Assembly (NCBI GenBank): GCA_038093515.1 | Contig: JBBPSI010000001.1 | Location: 496,001 to 560,000, forward strand | Origin: Butyriboletus loyo | Taxonomy: Eukaryota > Basidiomycota > Agaricomycetes > Boletales > Boletaceae | Length of the DNA stretch: 64,000 nt | Direction of reading: 5' to 3' | The notes under the pieces: model-generated | Seen by the model: only the letters and a program-made list of their open reading frames with translations | Told to the model about the DNA's origin: nothing | The model's database searches: none | Program-made: the position numbers and the translations under genes | Shown here: one piece after another, positions 9,277-21,437 of the stretch | How positions within the stretch are numbered: position 1 is the first letter of the stretch | How the letters are laid out: each line of letters opens with the position of its first letter

Positions 9277-12200
9277 ATGGATCCACCCAAGAAGATGGAC
9301 GACGCCCCCGTTCCAAAACCCGACGTCAAGCCCCAAGTAAAGACCCTCAACCGTGTTCCCCGTGCGTCCCCTTCCCTCCTCATCCCCCCCCTCTCGCTCA
9401 CCATCTTCTTCTTCCAAGGCGCCTGCGTATTTATCATACCCCTCCTACCATCCCCCGCACGCTGACCACATCCCGATATAGAATGCCTGTCGCAAACAGA
9501 AAATGCGCTGCGAGGGTGCAGACACCCCCCCCTGTCGTCGTTGTCGTCATGCCGGTTTAGAGTGTCTCTTTGAAAAGCCCTCTAGAGAGGCAACCCTCAC
9601 CGGCGAGGCTGGTCTGGAGTAAGTTCCTCCTCCGATACTTGCCAACACTTATCCCTCCCCAGGCGAATCCGCAGTCTCGAGGCCCACGTTACCGATATCA
9701 GAGTCACTCAAGCCGCAATTCAGAATACACTCCTCGAAATCGTCGCCCACTTGCGTGGCACCGTCCCTCTCACCCATCGCTCACCCTCGACTTTCTCACA
9801 AGGCCAATATACCCGCTCACCCACCGTCCCTTCCATGGGGTCCCCACCTCTCTCCGCACCCGCAAACGGTTCACAGATCACCGACCCAAACATGCATCGC
9901 GGCCCTTCAACACCGTCAGCATATCATCCATCCATCCCACCCATCCTCAACGTCCCCTCTCGAGACGTTCGGTCTTCCGCATCTCAGGTGCCCCTTGCTC
10001 CACTCGGTCAGCCGACCGTCGGCGACTTCCATTCCTCGTACGCCAATCCTCCCGGCGGACAGCCATCCTCCTTTACTCCTTCAGCCGCCGTCCTTCCTCC
10101 CTTTTCAAGCATTGGTGCAATTGGCGCCGGCACTATTCAAGGATCTTCTGCTGTACCCTATCTTGATAATTCCCAACGCTCCCATGGCACTAGGAACTAC
10201 CACGTATCCACACCCGCCGGTTCAAAGCGTACATTACAACCTTCGTCCGATGTTACCAGCGCCGATTCGTCTGAAGTCGACGACGACGAGAATGGCGAAT
10301 TGCCGGCTTCAGGTCTAGTTGCACCTTGGGAGGTCTTGCGAGGCTTGGCCGACGTCGCAATTCAGAGGGCTGCCAAGGTTAGTGCTGGCGTTCCCCTGAA
10401 TATGTCCCTTGGACAACTAGGTGATGTCCGCTTAAGGAGAGTGGCGAAGCGAGCAGCGAACCCCAGAGCAGAACCAGAACGCCTTCCCCTGACCGACAGA
10501 ATCGTCCGACCAAAAGAAGGAAGATTCGTCACAAAATCCCGCGTGGCATGATTTTCCCCGATGGTGGGTGATCTTAGGTTTGATGATCATGAGTCTCAAC
10601 ATCACTTGTCACAGTTGTCACGCAGAACCTTGTACCCGAGCATGAGGCCCGGGAGTTGTTCCGAATGTACAAACATACTTCCCCGATCTACGTTGCAACT
10701 AATCCTTCTTGGTAGATTCTACGCTGGTTGCTCAACATTCTTGCCCGTTTTCGACTCTCGAGTCGATACTTTTGACGCCCTTCACCACCGTTCTCCGTTT
10801 GCTGTAGACGCCATTTGTATGGTTGGGACTCGCGTGCGTGACGGAGGAGGTCGGTTTACCCTCTATGCGTCGAGTCTTTTCACGAGCTACTCACAGGCAC
10901 GCCAAGCGAAACTTATAACCGATGTTTGGATGCAGTTCAGAACATATCGCGTGCTACTCTCTTCTCTCCTGTGACCAGAGTAGAAGCGGTTCAAGCCATG
11001 AGTGAGCTTTTTACACGTTCAGTATTTGTCGGCGGCAGTAACGCTTGTCTAGTTCTCGTATCAGGTTGGTCTGATAATGGCTGGCTAAGTGGGGGTCATG
11101 CTGTACGGATGGCAATGGAACTTTGTCAGCTTATTTTATGATGTTCTTCCGACGCCGGTCTCATGAATCTGACAGCATTGCATAAAGCATGGCCAAAGTT
11201 ACTTCGACGGATGCAGAACAAGGCTAGGGGTGCTGATGGGTCCGAAGACCGCGATCTAGTCATCGGCTCCCGTACATGGTTTTGTTTGTACCTCTTCGAG
11301 CATCAGTAAGTAGTCGTCATATACATCAGTGTTGTGTCACGAACGTTTCAGGTTATCCTACGGCACTGGCCGTCCAGCCATCCTCAAGGATGATGAGAGT
11401 ATCTGGCAGTGTCGTTTACTCTTACAGCATCCCCTCGCAATCGAGGATGATATGCGTCTCGTCTCCACTGTTGAGCTCATGGCAATTCGAGAGAGTGTCC
11501 ACAACAAACTTTCACCCTTCGATCGCCCTGTGGATGAAGTTACGTTTGCTGTACTCCAACAAGCCGATTCGGAATTTCAAAACTGGTACAAGACATGGGA
11601 TCAGGCTTTCTCCCAGAAGTATGAAGATGCAGGTGAGTCACGATCTTTGGTTGGGATGCCGTTACCGAAGTGCAGCCTCCAGCCTTTTACCGTCAAAGCC
11701 TGCAAATCCAACACTTGCATACTGAATTATTTCATAATGCAACAGCACTGCGAGGTATCAATGGTCCGGAAGATGTACAGAAGATGCCGAAAGCGCAGAG
11801 GGAACTCGCCATTCGCTCCATTCAAATCGCGCGCCAGGGCTTGGACATCACCGTCAATTCACCTTCGTATAGCGAGGGCATGAAATACGGTGAGTCAACC
11901 TATCCCCCAATGTTCGTGACGTGTAACAACCCTCTGGTAGCCGTTCACTACACACATGCTACTGCTACATTTGCTGCCTCCTTTCTTCTAAGACTGTCCC
12001 GCCTTTTGTAAGTACCATCAACCTCAGCCATGTTCGAATATGACTATGTACGATTTTCCCCTGCTAGCCCAAACGATTGCGACGTACGGGACATCCGATC
12101 GCAGGTTGAACGATTGGCAGCTTTGATGTCTCAAAGTAGGCCTCAGTTGTACCTGTGTACTCTTCTGACGTTATCAACCCAGTCCCTGGCAAACGTTATG

Positions 12201-12592
12201 CTCTAACACTCCAGCTCATGCTGAAGAGAGGGCAAAAACGGAGAGCCGCATCTACTACACATTCACCGAAGATCTCGCGTGAACCTCAACGTACGACGCC
12301 CATGGCGATTGAACAGCAACAGCTAGGTGCAATGAACCACGAACCGTTCTCGCCTACATATGATCCGTTGTTCGCCAATCCCGATGCGATACCACAAGTG
12401 CATATGGGGATGATGCCCCATCATGTTACTGATGTGGACAGTATCTGGAGGGGATTCGAAATGACTTCCAACGAGCAACTACCTGTCTGGATATCCGACC
12501 AAAGCTTAGGTGGTAGCACATTCTCGCAGCAAGGCATGAATGCCTTTCTTCTCCCCGCAGATTACCTGCCCTCCGCAACACAAATATGGTGA
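9277..12592 (+). CDS. Zn(II)2Cys6 fungal transcription factor
   Basis: This is a fungal-specific regulator with a binuclear zinc cluster: C-NA-C-RKQKMR-C-EGADTPP-C-RR-C-RHAGLE-C, spaced exactly as in the family. A heptad-like linker (RIRSLEAHVTDIRVTQ) suits dimerisation. The middle region has the fungal_trans features FLPVFDSRVDTFD, RSPFAVDAICMVGTR and WSDNGWLSGGHAVRMAMEL, followed by RTWFCLYLFEHQLSYGTGRP. Exons begin 9277-9361, 9419-9426, 9482-9618, 9663-10377, 10437-10563, 10615-10666, 10716-10849 and 10897-11001, followed by several more to the stop at 12592. The second exon is only 8 nt and carries the first zinc-binding Cys; without it both the frame and the cluster are lost. Between the cluster and the middle region lie Ser/Pro-rich sequence and a basic patch (RPTKRRKIRHK). 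The regulated pathway is unknown. Confidence 0.88.
9419..9426 (+). other. 8-nt microexon in the zinc-cluster gene
   Basis: The eight bases GCGCCTGC are bounded by ...TTCCAAG and GTATTT.... They complete an Arg codon begun at 9361 and add Ala-Cys, the first zinc ligand, ahead of Asn-Ala-Cys at 9482. The flanking introns are 57 nt (9362-9418) and 55 nt (9427-9481). Joining 9361 directly to 9482 shifts the frame, and reading through the second intron meets a stop. Confidence 0.8.
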
Positions 12593-12945
12593 AATCCTCA
12601 CATTTGCCCTGGCATTCAGGGCAGTGTCTAGTGTTATTAGCTCGTCCGGCCGTATGCCCCTCATCCTGTACAATCATTCACAAAAGCCGCTATATATTTC
12701 CCTCTTCTCTGCTGTCTCATCGTGTCACCTTGACCAACCAGTGGCTTTGGGCAAAAGCATGCAAGACCAGGTCGAGTTCGTATTGCCCATTTCTGACAAC
12801 TAATCCATGATTTCAGATCTTTCTGAGGATCGGTCTGATTTAAACCTGGACTCGAACCACATCCTGGCATTATGCCGGTCTAAATCAACGACGCTGACCT
12901 GCATCTTCCTCGGATCCCGTTCTCTTCCCTCACCGCTGTATTATC
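12593..12945. other. Intergenic spacer between zinc-cluster gene and Prm10-like gene
   Basis: The spacer holds the 3' end of the regulator gene and the promoter of the transporter gene. I see no supported coding exon. A tRNA-like TGGTTCGAGTCCA stretch on the minus strand near 12862-12874 lies between short complementary arms (gattta/taaatc) but does not build a full cloverleaf. Confidence 0.5.
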
Positions 12946-15219
12946 ATGATGAGTAGTCCATCAGCGAAACAGCGCAAGCTCCCTGAGATATCCGGAAAGT
13001 TCAACTTTCCTTGGATTCCTTCGAGCCGCGAAAATCCCGCAGGCATTCTACCCATTCATTCTAGGACCGGCGAACGACAACGACACCTGGGAGCAGACCT
13101 TGACCAGACATTTGGTGACCTCGAGGAAGAAGTTGAAGTTGAAGGCCGTTCTAAGAGGAAGCCTTTCTTCTCTTTCTTGACCGGCCGCCAGAAAGACCTT
13201 CCAGCGCTGGACGACGAATTATTTGGTGAAGCAAAAACTTCACAGTCACTACCAAACTGGCCGAATTTTTTCGACGTCCCCAAGGATAATGCCCCCCGAG
13301 ATCATGCAGCACTTCGTGCTTCGATTCTCCAAAGTGTGCCCCCTCTCCTCACAGATTCGGAGGGACGGAAGTTTTATCAGGGGGGGAAACAGCGACTCAA
13401 TGTCATGAAGCGAAATAAAACGGAGGCGAGAATCATCAAGCATGTACAAGGTATGACTCTCAGACTTCAACCGGTCGAGTTGATGACATGAAACCCAGAT
13501 ATTGACAAACGACGCAAGTTCATACTCACGTTAGCAAAGTGCCTGCTGACTTTCGGTTCACCCTCTCACCGCATCGACACACAGCTGAGCACAGCGTCCA
13601 ATATACTTGATGCCAAAGCAGCCTTCGTGCACATTCCGGATGTCATCATTGTTACCTTCGGAGATGAAGATGTGGCTTCCGTCGAAACTCATTTTGTCAA
13701 GGCCAAGGGTCGAATTGCTTTAACCCCACTCCACCACGTTCATCTCGTCTATCGCAAGGTACTCCATGATGAGATGACGGTGGAACACGGAACATGGGAG
13801 CTTACAGAGATACTCAATGCTCGCCCTATCTACTCGCTCTGGCCGCGGTGTCTCTTTTCATTTCTCACGGCTTCCATGATCTCTGCGATAGTATTTGGAG
13901 GGTCGATCGTCGATATCTGGATATCTGGGCTATGTGCCTGCCTTCTCCAGTACTTGGGTCTCAATGCTGCGTCAAAGAGTGCCACGTATGCCAACGTTTA
14001 CGAGTGAGTCATCAATCAGTCGCTACTAGGCACTCCTGTTTACGGGCCCACAGGATATCAATCGCAATTATTGTTTCCTTCGTCTCACGAGCGCTGAGTA
14101 CGATCCCTGGAGATCTGTTCTGTTACAACGCTATCTCCGCCGCTGGCATCGTTCTCATCTTGCCAGGTTTCACCATACGTGGGTGTTTCAGACTGGTTTC
14201 ACCATACACAAGTGTTACGCGGCTAATTTCCGTCGATTGACCCTGTAGTCATCAGCGCTCTGGAACTGACCTCGCGCAGCATCCTCTGTGGATCTGTAAG
14301 GATGGTTTACGCACTCATATACACCCTCTTTTTGGTAGGGTGTCAATAATTGGAATTATTTAATTCTGCACTTTTCTGATCACGGAATCTGCCTTGTCAG
14401 GGTTTCGGATTGGCCATTGGATCCGACATCTATCTTGTTATCAATCCCCATGCGCGGCGAGCTCTCGAGAAGAACCAGACGCCGAGTTATAGAGTGCTAC
14501 ATGGTTCTTTTCAGGCTGAAAATGGCACTTTTCCACTTGGGGGGGCCGTGTTTGGGTTTGCCGACGCTGGATCCCTTGACACGAACTATTTGCTAAGAGG
14601 TACAGTGCCTCCGCACTTCCATTAATATACTGCGATGTCCAACGGTATTCCAAGGCTGTTATAGGGAACCGAGCTGGCCGTGGTGGCGACAGCCTCTTCC
14701 CTGGTGGCTGTTGCCCGTCCTGGTCCCAACCTACTCTGTCGCTTCGTCGCTCGCCAACATGCAGAAATTCTGGAGCTGGCAGCTTCTAGTGATGGTCATC
14801 TTCTCATGTTCGGCCTTCACCGCCAATAAGCTGGGTAACATCTTCTTACCTGACAATGGCGACCTCGTGTCCGCCTTTGGGGCCTTGATCATTGGTCTAC
14901 TCGGCAATTTCTATTCGCGGATCATTCGCGGGACAGCTTTTACCTCGATGGTTACAGGTGTTCTTTTCCTTGTACCCGTACGTGGACGAACAGCTATATG
15001 TGCCTCCCGTTCTCTCAATCTTTCTTACAGTCTGGCATCGCGCAGGGAGGAGGCCTCATCGACGGTGACCCGAGCTCGACGGACCAGTACTCGTCAGGCT
15101 TTTCACTAGCTGTGCGCATGATTCGGGTTGCCATCGGAATAACGCTCGGTCTTTTCGTTAGCCAAATGTTCGTGCATACGTTGGGACGACGTAGAAACGC
15201 GGCCCAGTTCGCGTTCTAA
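12946..15219 (+). CDS. PRM10: Prm10-like ThrE-family membrane protein
   Basis: Fungal Prm10 proteins join a cytosolic ThrE N-domain to a bundle of membrane helices and are related to bacterial threonine/serine exporters; the fungal substrate is not established. The first 200 residues are hydrophilic. The conserved core then starts at RRKFILTLAKCLLTFGSPSHRID, with VHIPDVIIVTFGD and RIALTPLHHVHLVYRKVLHDE. Multiple membrane segments follow, including CLFSFLTASMISAIVFGG, ISIAIIVSFVSRALSTIP, ISAAGIVLILPGF, ALIYTLFLGFGLAIGSD and MIRVAIGITLGLFVSQMFV, with the motif SGIAQGGG near the end. Approximate early exons are 12946-13450, 13499-14003 and one ending at 14178. It ends convergently with the SNF2/RING gene. 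A 13-bp piece of the exon ending at 14178 is duplicated inside the following intron. Confidence 0.88.
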
Positions 15220-15387
15220 AGTTTGCAAGTTATGGTACAACTATGATAGGGTATACGTATACTCATGTGAAGGCAGCAGTTAAAGTCGTCTATTAATTAC
15301 AACGAAGTCGCTCTACGAGTAAGGATTACAGTAGTGGCGGAAAATAAGGATCTCACGAAGGAGTAAAATGAAGTATATCAACATAAC

Positions 15388-18300
15388 TCATGACCCAAAC
15401 AACTGGTTCAGCTCCTCCATCCGCCGTTGCAGCATGTCAGCTTTGCTGAAGTTTTGACCCAAGGTCATATTAGCCAACTCAGTCTTTTTCCGCTGAACTT
15501 CCAACAGGCGATCCTCTATGGAATTTTCGATGATGAACTTGATTGTCGTGACGGGACGTGTTTGTCCCAGACGGTGCTGTAGGGTAAATGATGAGCTGGG
15601 AGACAGCTAATGCAGATGAAGTAATAGCGTACGATACGATCAACAGCCTGGTTCTCTACGGCTGGATTCCTATGACATGTGCTTAAGCGTGCACCGAGAC
15701 GAAGACTAAAAAGAGAATTACCAATAGGGATCCATCAGGTAGACCCGTTGTGCAGCAGTGAGGTTCAATCCGACACCGCCAGCCTTTAAGCTGACAAGAA
15801 GGATCTCGCAAGCCGGGTCGTATTTGAGGGCATCCATGGCTTTTGTCCGATCGTCACGTTTCATCGTGCCATCCAAGCGCTCGTAACGAATTCCAGCAGC
15901 ATCCAGAGCGTCTTCGATCCTAAAAGATTCGTGAGGATATGATCGTCAAAATAGGCCAAGTACAGCCATACTTGTCGAGCATAGTCGTCCATTGGGAACT
16001 AGGGGCCACATATTTAGCTTCTTCTCGGTTACAGAATTGCTACTTACAATACCACAGTCTTGACAATTCCATCGTCAACCCGCTTTCCCTGACCGTCTAC
16101 CATTTCCACCTCAACCGACTCAGGATCGTAATTGGCAGAATATGGATTTGCCTTGGAAAATTGAATAAGATCACTGAGCAAAGCTTTGACTTTGGTTGAC
16201 GGAGTAAAATTCTCTGGGCCTGTTCCCTTTGACTTCTTTTCCCGCTTGCCATTTTTTTTTTTCAACGACGAGTCTTGAGGGTGACAATCGGGCCGTACTT
16301 GTATGGCGTCCTGAGGAGAAAGTGAAGTCTGACAAGCAGAGCATGGTCGTCGAATATCCAGGGGGAGGTCTGGCCATCCAGGACATACGCACAACCGATA
16401 ACATGCAAGGCAGAAAAGGTGCTGACAACGAGTTAGCACAAGAGATGATGTCGACGGGCTATTGGTCCTAGTTGAGGCGCGAGACGTTGTCCCTTTTGCC
16501 TTCCGGCCACGCTTGGGTGCTGATGGCCCATCGTCCACACATACCCCACCTTCAATAATTTGCTGAGTCTCCGCGGAAACGCATAGTTCTTCCCCACACT
16601 CGACACACTGCGTTGTCGCCGCCTCCCTCAACAATGCAACGATTGCGGCCGCACGGGACGGGTTAAGACCCTCCCGTTCGATTGTGGCCGCAAGGTCTTC
16701 ATAACTGCTGGGCTCCGTTGGCTGAACGCCTCCGAATTCCTTCCCCTCGACAAGCTCAAAATGATCACAAATTTGACGCAAGCGCAAAATCTTCTGCAAG
16801 ATCCCCACGTAATTCTTCATAACCTCATTCTTGTTCGACAGCTCGTTGAACTCAGCTTTGGATTCCGTGAAGAACTGATCGTAAATCATTTGCTCGCGTG
16901 GATCGAATTTGAGATAGCGGAGTTCGTCTCGACGAGATGGAAGATTGAGAATTTTCTTCCCGTCAGAGGTTTTTGTTTCCTTGGTGCGGCGGAGGGTGAT
17001 ACATTTCATGATGGTTTGTAATCGGGCAACACCCAGTGACTGCCCATACTTGACAGGAGTTCCGATGAATTCTGTCCAGACGTTCTTGTCGTCGAAAGGT
17101 TCTAGACGTAAGAACTTGATCAAAGCGAAAACATCGTCAAGCTTGTTCTGGACAGGAGTTCCCGTCAGGCAGAGACGACGGTCAGCAACCAAGTCGCAAG
17201 AGGCACGACTGCCTACGGTTCCAGTCTCCTTGATAGAGCTGTGTCATAGTGAGCTTGTACCCGCTAACCACTGGTTGGCAAAACATACTGCGCTTCATCA
17301 AGTACCACTCTAAACCAGTGGATGGTTTGTAGAGCGCTGGTGGCCTCCATTGCAATATTAGAAAACGACTTTTTCCGTTTCATTCCTGCTCGCTTTGGTT
17401 TCGGTAACCGTACCACTTGATTTCCATGTTCATCGATCTCGACGCCTGGGAATCCTCCATCACTATCGCCTTCCTCTTCGTCATCAGCTTCCAGAGAAGT
17501 GATGCTCCGGGTTTGCTTTGAGAACTCAGAAGCCAATGTTGCATAGGTTGTGATGACAGCATCAAAGTCGGCTAGGAAAGCTGAGTCTGGCCGACGCGCA
17601 TTTCCGTGGTATACATATACCCGCAACGGACGGCCACCCATTGGACGATAGGATGGTTTTAAGTCAGAACTAGGCTCTTGCTGGGAAAGCGTGATCTGAG
17701 AGGGTGGTGTAGCAGTACCAGGCGTATTGGCAGCCGCAGAGCAGGTGATTCCGCCACCACCAACTACCGAGACCTCTCCTCGCCAATGCTCGCGGAACTG
17801 ATCCTCCCAATTTGAGACCGTTGAGAGTGGACAAATGATGAGGGTCGCTCGACTTTTGACCTTGATACGACATGCTCGTGCATATTCGGCTTCTGCCTTG
17901 TCCTGAGCCTTTGCTGCCTTGCGTTTACCCTTTCCAGAGTCGGATGGGGAGGACATTCCCCAAACACTCCCAGAGAAATGCGCAGCGGACAGAGTATCCT
18001 CAAGCAAGTTTCTGTCTGGAAGAGCGGGAGCAGGAGGCAATGGGGAAGCAGCGAAAGCACGAGCGGCATCCAAGGTGGCAGCCATGAGGGAGACGCACGT
18101 GATCGTCTTGCCAAGACCCATCTGAAGTAGTCATTATGTTACGTAATCATACCCAAAAGCAGCAAACGCACATCATCAGCAAGAATAGCGCCTTTTGCTT
18201 CCTGTGGTTCATGAAAAAGCTCCTTTTGAGTCACGATATGAAACCATGATTTCTGTCCAGAATGAGGGTTCACCCTGGTCTGCCACAGAGAGGAGTAGCG

Positions 18301-19608
18301 GCCATCACCACAACGTTTCTCGCGTTCACGCTCAAGAAGGAAAGTAAGCGCTTTCTTCTGATGGGGATAAAGAGCTGTCCCAACTTCATATGCTTTTCAT
18401 AAAATGAAAGAAGTCAGTGGGTAAAGCGGTGACGAGCGAGAACAATGAATGTGAGTTACCAGGTTCAGTCTCTGGAAGCTCATCTCCGCTTCTCAGACTC
18501 TTGAAGAGCTCCTCCACCTGACTGCGCTGTATTTCGAGCGTCTTTCCAGATACTGCAGGTGCGGTCCAACGAGAGCTGCTGCCTCCTGGACCAGAGTAAC
18601 CAGGGCGGACGGGAGGCAACGGTTGATGGTGTCCTCCGGGAGGAGGGTTGTGCGGATTACAATAATGATAGTTAGCAAGTCTTTGAATGTCATACGGAGG
18701 GGATGGGTGATCGAGCAAGAGTCCACACTGGTGGAGATAATTTCCGACGACGATGATGTTACCCTTCGGGGTGTAAACAAGCATCTGTAATGGAAGGATG
18801 GGGAGCTGCGGTAGGATGAGAGAGACGGGTTGTAGCGGAGCTTGTCCAAAGGGCGAGGTGCGCTCACATTTGGCATGCCACGACGCACTTTGGCGTCTAA
18901 TCGGATAAGACCTTTTCCTAACATCGGGCCAAGGTGGGATGCCACTTTCTGCTCCACAACGCCAAAGGCCTCACTCTGGCTTAGTTCACCAATGGGGGAT
19001 TTAATGTGTGGAGTTTTGATATGGATGGTTTCTGTTGTACCTGGCTGTTTGTGAGGGTTGTGCTCGTATTGGAGACGCACGCTTGCCCAATCAGCTTCTG
19101 CCTTGGTCGGATCATGCGACTGGAGATACGACACTGGATAGAGAACCAAGGCGGTAACAGTGAGCTGTCCAATACAAACCGGGGTTCTGGGGGAGAGATC
19201 GTCCGGGAGTGGGGTGACAAGGGGAAGGGGAGAGGAAGGAGGGGAGGGTGAGTGAGTGAGATCAATAACATTATTTGCTGGGTGTGTGGATGGGAGTCGG
19301 GTTGCGAACGGATGTATGAGGGAGATGCCATTTTGAGGCGAAGAGGGCTGTTGGTGCGGGCGGGGGTGCGGAGGGACTGGAAAGACGGGGTGATAGGCGG
19401 AGTGCAGCATCGGCGGTGGCTTTGGCGCGTGAGGCGGGACGGAGTGCGAGTGCGAAGAGAAAGGATACGTCTGCGCGGGTCTAGCTTCCATACGGGAGCG
19501 TGTCGATGACAGAGAGACGTCGTCGTCGCCAGTCAGGTCGATGTGTGTGGGCTCGGACAGGGCGAGGTTGGACATCGACACGGACGGTACAGGGTGGGCA
19601 TCGCGCAT
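15388..19608 (-). CDS. SNF2-family ATPase with internal RING finger (Rad5/Rad16 type)
   Basis: A SNF2 helicase split by a RING finger is the architecture of Rad5/Rad16/HLTF proteins, which act as ATP-dependent translocases and ubiquitin ligases in DNA-damage tolerance or repair. The order is: Ser/Pro-rich N-terminus with two IDLT stretches (possible SUMO-interaction motifs), an uncharacterised beta-rich region (IGQLTVTALVLYPVSYL) where HIRAN sits in Rad5, then ALYPHQKKALTF, ILADDMGLGKTITCVSL (Walker A), WFRVVLDEAQ (DEAQ box), RLCLTGTPVQNKL, the RING, and helicase-C with SLKAGGVGLNL and DRIHRLGQTRPV. The RING Cys/His pattern is CVEC, CQHLFCLAC and CSAC, with a roughly 55-residue insertion after the first pair. 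The first ATG after upstream stops is at 19608. Specific orthology (Rad5, Rad16, Uls1) was not resolved. Confidence 0.87.
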
Positions 19609-19805
19609 AACGACGGGCGCTACTAAACGGCGGCGACGATGGCAGCAACGACGACGACGAAAGGGTCGTGCTGAACAATACAACAACTATGCAGAGAGCC
19701 GTCACGGACGTCGATGGGCAACTCGTTGGCTCGTATCTTCGGCATCCGCTCGGCCCTGCTTCTCTCCAATGACTAATCTTCCCACGATCGCTACTATGAT
19801 ATTTC

Positions 19806-21152
19806 TTATTTAAGGATAACCCCTTTATTGTCAAAAAAACTACTGAAACTCCACATCACCCGCCTTGTCGAGTCAGAACGGAACAGCCCATTAAAAAAAA
19901 AAAAAGACTCACGAGGTGCCCATCCCATCCCATAGTACGCCGCTCTCGCCGCATCCTCTTTTGCGAGTTGTTTACTCGGTCCATTGCCCTTGCCTTTCTC
20001 TATCCCATTCACTTCGATCATTACTCAGCCCGAGTGTCCTTTCTGTACTGAAGAAACTGCTTTTGCTCACCAACACAACTCACATGCCACTTTCCCGCGT
20101 GCGGCGGTCCGGAGAATGTGGCAGGGTACCCGACACTCAGCCCTCGCTGTGTGGCTGTTTGATTGAATAGTGGCAAAAACGCCAGATGTGGTTGCGCTGG
20201 TGCCAGTGGATTTCCGAAACTCGGCATCCCCTTTGGTGGGGGTGGTTGTATTGGAGGCGGTATGCTTGGCGGGGGCGGAGGCGGGGGCGGGGGCAGAGGC
20301 AACGAGCCAGTAGTCTGGGAGTATGGATTGTAGTGCGTAGGCTTATAACCGATAGACAAACTAGGGAGTGCGTGTTGTAACGGCTGTGTCGAGAATCCCT
20401 GCAATGACTCTTCAACCTTGGGTCGCTTCCCAGACTGCTCCTCAAAGTCCGTGGGTCCAAGGTCAGACGTCGCTCCATCCTTGAACACACTGACCGATAA
20501 TCGTAGGAGGGCTCCGAGCCATTGTTGGACAGTCGCCAGCCCGCCCTCGCAGAAGACCGCGCCGAGGTAAGCGAGAAAGAGCAGACGGCCTTGCTGTACC
20601 CCCGTTTCAGCTCTATAGATCTTGCCGAATCGGATAGACGCACCACTCACCTCGGTTTCCCCTAGTGAGGGTTGAAACGATGGGTCGTAGCGTAGTTCAT
20701 CTCGTAGTCGATAGAAATTAGCCCAAGTATCGATGATGTCCACTGATAATAGCATTCGTCTGTGTGCCTTCCTAGAACATTGTCTCATGACACTGTGAAT
20801 TCATGGTAGTCGCGCTCACCTCAATCTCGCTTCTCGTCAACATCGGTTTCCTGTTGAACAGTAGCTGTGTCGTCATCATCTCCAATATATGGGATCCGAG
20901 AACCGACAAACGTTCGTTGTCGCGATATTTAGCGTGGCACGCAAGTCGGAGGGATCTATGAGTAAACACTTCCAGCATAATCTCTCCAGAAAGCTTGGGC
21001 AACTCTGGCAAATCCTCTGGGGGTGCATCATACGTCACAGATCGCTGCCGTTTGCGGGAGCTTGGATTTGGCCCAGATTCAGAAACCGTTTCCATTTCCA
21101 TAGGCGATGGATCTGCGATGTTGAACGTTCGGAGACGGGGAGTAAGAACCAT
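19806..21152 (-). CDS. RNase III-fold protein with C-terminal dsRNA-binding domain, catalytic residues missing
   Basis: An RNase III-like domain is visible from FTHRSL and DNERLSVLGSHILEMM to LAYLGAVFCEGGLATVQQWL. A dsRBD end follows: GKWHVSC, then NGIEKGKGNGPSKQLAKEDAARAAYYGMGW. In active enzymes the signature reads ERLEFLGD; here the second Glu and the Asp are Ser, and the later DxxE pair is Leu and Leu. Only the first Glu remains, so cleavage activity is unlikely. The architecture resembles mitoribosomal mL44/Mrpl3-like and other RNA-binding RNase III pseudoenzymes, but no clear targeting peptide is seen. A proline-rich linker (LPLPPPPPPPPPSIPPP) separates the domains. Introns include 20070-20024. 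After GMGWAP the frame may read on to 19806 or splice through a T-rich intron, so the last residues are uncertain. Confidence 0.72.
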
Positions 21153-21437
21153 CAGCCTGGCAAGTGATACTGAACCTTCGACTTGGAGGTATTTAATTCT
21201 GCCAGAGCACCTTGCCCAACAACTGTGTGATTCGAGCCGAGAGCTGTCTAGTGAGAAGGCGGTGAGAGAAATGTGTCTGCGCGCAGAGAGGAGCCATCCC
21301 TTTACGTACGTACAATGCTAAGCGTCGGAGTATGATACGCATGACCAAGCGACATATGTACAATACACTAAGTAAGTCTAGCAAGATCACTCAGATTACA
21401 GCATTCTCTATCATAGTCTCGGGAGAGGTGTAATAGA

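Noticed and set aside
12840..12900. tRNA-like segment on the minus strand (TGGTTCGAGTCCA with flanking gattta/taaatc arms)
   Set aside because: The T-loop and a 7-bp acceptor-like pairing are visible, but only about 36 nt lie between the arms; there is no D-arm and the T-stem has mismatches. It is not a plausible nuclear tRNA.
19895..19910. A-run near 19895 as a transposon poly(A) tail
   Set aside because: It is short, lacks target-site duplication, and reads as a T-rich tract in the transcript strand of the RNase III-like gene.
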